7,950 bases of DNA. Source: an uncultured Bdellovibrio sp. (lineage in GTDB: Bacteria; Bdellovibrionota; Bdellovibrionia; Bdellovibrionales; Bdellovibrionaceae). Positions 6,250-7,950 of the stretch are shown here, piece after piece (position 1 is the first letter of the stretch; each line of letters opens with the position of its first letter). Both the position numbers and the translations under genes were made by a program. Under the pieces are notes generated by a model. That model was not told where the DNA came from. It worked only from the letters and a program-made list of their open reading frames with translations, and made no database searches. The stretch lies in assembly GCA_946482355.1 (NCBI GenBank), contig CAMLRE010000081.1, forward strand, positions 1 through 7,950. The letters run 5' to 3'.

Positions 6250-6468
6250 ATGAAAGTATTCTTTGTGGTTCTGGTCGTTCAATGTTCGGCATTCGCTGCA
6301 ATCAAAAATAAAAAAGCTTGCGATGATCAGGCGACAAAGAAGACTGAATTTCGGTTATTAAAAGACAAAATGGATAACGATCCGCACGCCGATATCGGCG
6401 CCATCATGGCTCGTATGGAAACGGTGATTGCCGAACACGCGGCTTTAGAAGGTCGATGTAAACGATAA
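6250..6468 (+). CDS. Small exported protein, 72 residues, function unknown
   Basis: Short protein with a classical signal peptide: MK, then hydrophobic FFVVLVVQ, then CSAFA with likely cleavage after Ala16. That leaves a mature peptide of about 56 residues. It is not a lipoprotein, since Cys12 lacks a lipobox context. The mature part is charged and probably two helices (EFRLLKDKMDN; IGAIMARMETVIAEHAAL), bracketed by Cys24 and Cys70, which could form a disulfide closing a helical hairpin. It has a strong ribosome site, codon use like its neighbours, and a terminator starting 13 nt after its TAA. It may be the last gene of the 1634-6468 run or have its own promoter. I recognise no family. Confidence 0.72.
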   Translation: MKVFFVVLVVQCSAFAAIKNKKACDDQATKKTEFRLLKDKMDNDPHADIGAIMARMETVIAEHAALEGRCKR

Positions 6469-6480
6469 ATTTTAGAAATA

Positions 6481-6510
6481 AAAAAAGGAGTCTCGAAAGA
6501 CTCCTTTTTT
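6481..6510. terminator. Strong bidirectional intrinsic terminator between the small exported protein gene and pepA
   Basis: Six A (6481-6486), a perfect 7-bp stem GGAGTCT/AGACTCC (6487-6493, 6498-6504) with CGAA tetraloop (6494-6497), then six T (6505-6510). The symmetry lets it stop transcription from both convergent genes: the plus-strand gene ending at 6468 and pepA ending at 6549. Confidence 0.93.
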
Positions 6511-6545
6511 GTGACTCGTTGCTTTCCAAAAAGTAACGGCCTACC
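6511..6545 (-). repeat. Hairpin-forming 3'-UTR element, copy 2 (GGTAGGCCG element) after pepA
   Basis: Read on the minus strand it starts GGTAGGCCGT, 3 nt after the pepA stop, and abuts the terminator. CGTTGCTTT (6518-6526) and AAAGTAACG (6530-6538 region) form a 9-position stem with a CCAA loop, containing one non-Watson-Crick pair. It is 25/35 identical to copy 1 at 6174-6208 and in the same orientation relative to its gene. On the pepA transcript it would sit between the stop codon and the terminator hairpin. Confidence 0.5.
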
Positions 6546-6548
6546 GAA

Positions 6549-7950
6549 TTAGTACTGTTTTGCGATTTCTACGAATGTGCGAACCATCACGCCTGTTGCT
6601 CCTTTTGGAGTGCAGTAGTTTAAACGGTTGCCACATGCCCAGCCTGTGCCCGCGATATCAAAGTGAGCCCATGGGATGTCTTCGCCAACGAATTGCTCTA
6701 AAAACGCTGCTGCTGTTCCAGAACCTGCGCCACCAGTGTAAGAGATATTCGAAAGATCAGCGTAAGTGCCTTTCATATCTTTAGTGTGGTGTTCGTTAAA
6801 AGGCATGTGCCATACTGCTTCGCCAGAAATGTCTGCGGCTTTTTCAATTTTAGTTTTAAGAGCTGCATTTTTAGTGAAGTAACCAGTGTGGATATTACCT
6901 AAAGCTACAACCATAGCACCTGTTAAAGTTGCTGCATCGATAATGATCGCAGGATCTTGTTCAGAAGCGTAAGATAAAGCATCAGATAAGATTAAACGGC
7001 CTTCAGCATCAGTGTTGTTCACTTCAAAAGTTTTACCGTTACGAGCTGTGTGCACATCACCTGGTTTAGTCGCATGACCATTGATCATGTTTTCAGTCGA
7101 TGGAACAAAAGCAATTACATTTACTTTTAATTTTAATTGCGCAATCGCAAGCATTGTACCGATAACACCGGCACCGCCCATCATGTCGTATTTCATTTCT
7201 TCCATTTTAGCGCCTGGCTTGATGCTTACGCCACCGCAGTCAAAAGTTAAACCTTTACCTACGAAGCAAACCGGTTTTTTACCTTTAGCACCGCCATTGT
7301 ATTCCATAACGATAAAACGTGGCTCTTGGTCAGAACCTTGGTTAACACCAAGTAAACCGCCCATGCGCTCTTTCTCGATACGTTTTTTATCCCAAGCTGT
7401 TACTTTTAAGCCTGTGCCTTTAGCTCCGCGGATAGCTTCTTCAGCTAAAATTGTCGGAGTCATTAAATTACCTGGCATATCACCTAAACGGCGAGCGAAG
7501 TTCGTGCAAGAAGCTAAGATTGTACCTTCGTTAAAAGCTGTAACGATTGATTTATCTTTAGCTTTAGTCACTAAGTGAACGTTGATCACTTCTTCTTTTT
7601 TATCTTTAGGTTTTGATTTTAATTCATCAAAGCTGTAGCCCGCTAAGTTTAAACCTTCAACGAAAGCTTGTGTGTATTCAGCAAGGTCTTTTTTGTTAGC
7701 TGTTAAACCGTCTAATTGAACGAAAGCTTCAGTCACTTTTGTCGCTTTGATTTCTTTGTATAAAGCTGCTGCTGATTGACGAACTGTTTCACCAGTCATT
7801 TTTGCATCAGCGCCAAGACCAACGATAATCACGTGGCGGAAATTGTTTAAGTTAGCTTCACGGAAAGTCACAGCTTCATTGGCAGCACCTGTGATGATTT
7901 TATCTGCTAAAGACTCTTCAAAAATTTCAGTAACGTCTTTTTCAGTAATA
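6549..7950 (-). CDS. pepA: Leucyl (cytosol) aminopeptidase, M17 family; 5' end cut off by window edge
   Basis: Two-metal cytosolic exopeptidase that removes N-terminal residues in protein turnover. The reading frame stays open upstream to the window end: the codon at 7869-7871 is GTG inside the gene, and 26 more in-frame codons follow to 7949. About 466 residues are therefore visible of a family length near 500, and the true start is outside. Counting from that GTG as residue 1, the catalytic domain shows VGKGLTFDCGGVSIKP (204-219; metal ligands Lys206 and Asp211), KYDMMGGA (227-234; Asp229) and the M17 signature NTDAEGRL (286-293; Asp288, Glu290, catalytic Arg292). DAATLTGA at 312-319 follows. 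All expected metal ligands are present, so it should be active. The N-terminal macro-like domain is only partly included. TTA-rich, strongly biased codon use suggests high expression. The gene ends into a structured repeat and a strong terminator. Confidence 0.96.
   Translation of the reverse strand, partial: ITEKDVTEIFEESLADKIITGAANEAVTFREANLNNFRHVIIVGLGADAKMTGETVRQSAAALYKEIKATKVTEAFVQLDGLTANKKDLAEYTQAFVEGLNLAGYSFDELKSKPKDKKEEVINVHLVTKAKDKSIVTAFNEGTILASCTNFARRLGDMPGNLMTPTILAEEAIRGAKGTGLKVTAWDKKRIEKERMGGLLGVNQGSDQEPRFIVMEYNGGAKGKKPVCFVGKGLTFDCGGVSIKPGAKMEEMKYDMMGGAGVIGTMLAIAQLKLKVNVIAFVPSTENMINGHATKPGDVHTARNGKTFEVNNTDAEGRLILSDALSYASEQDPAIIIDAATLTGAMVVALGNIHTGYFTKNAALKTKIEKAADISGEAVWHMPFNEHHTKDMKGTYADLSNISYTGGAGSGTAAAFLEQFVGEDIPWAHFDIAGTGWACGNRLNYCTPKGATGVMVRTFVEIAKQY

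Noticed and set aside
6174..6545. The inverted pair of 10-bp repeats as the ends of a mobile element carrying the small gene
   Set aside because: There is no transposase, no visible target duplication next to the repeats, and each copy is better explained by its fixed position after a stop codon.
7081..7578. A 165-codon open frame on the plus strand inside pepA
   Set aside because: It is antisense to the conserved catalytic core of pepA, has no ribosome site or recognisable domain, and arises from the biased codon use of the real gene.

Overview
The window reads as chromosomal DNA of a Gram-negative bacterium. It has a low G+C, TTA-rich coding style and carries an outer-membrane-type lipoprotein gene plus two other envelope-protein genes. 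The set of genes (trigger factor, a tandem pair of ArsA-like ATPases, a GshA-type glutamate-cysteine ligase, leucyl aminopeptidase) and the style of the proteins suggest a low-G+C member of the Bdellovibrio group (Bdellovibrionota/Pseudobdellovibrionaceae). That placement is an inference from recognition, not from a search. No phage, transposon, CRISPR, tRNA or rRNA is seen.

Layout. 1-162: 3' end of an unidentified plus-strand gene. 185-218: hairpin terminator shared with the convergent trigger factor gene. 243-1556: tig, minus strand, GTG start. 1557-1633: short divergent intergenic region. 1634-5521: four tightly packed plus-strand genes: ArsA-like ATPase 1, ArsA-like ATPase 2 (4-nt overlap), a TPR-like lipoprotein (47-nt overlap, start at 3470), and gshA (3-nt gap). 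5566-6171: a membrane-anchored protein of unknown function with a strong ribosome binding site. 6250-6468: a 72-residue exported protein. 6481-6510: a near-ideal bidirectional terminator. 6549-7950: pepA, minus strand, its 5' end cut by the window edge.

How the genes fit together. tig (nascent-chain chaperone) and pepA (cytosolic aminopeptidase) are housekeeping proteostasis genes on the minus strand. The plus-strand cluster between them looks like one co-transcribed unit. It joins a probable ArsA/Get3-fold heterodimer to an envelope lipoprotein, the first enzyme of glutathione synthesis, and perhaps two further envelope proteins.

Two observations stand out. First, the two ArsA-like ATPases carry complementary defects. 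Protein 1 keeps the signature lysine but has Asn where the switch-I catalytic Asp is expected. Protein 2 keeps the Asp but has Thr in place of the signature lysine. This predicts a heterodimer with one complete ATP site. Second, a 35-nt hairpin-forming element beginning GGTAGGCCG occurs twice. Each copy is in sense orientation and starts 2-3 nt after a stop codon (the 5566-6171 gene and pepA). Both copies keep the same fold, with one compensatory base-pair change.
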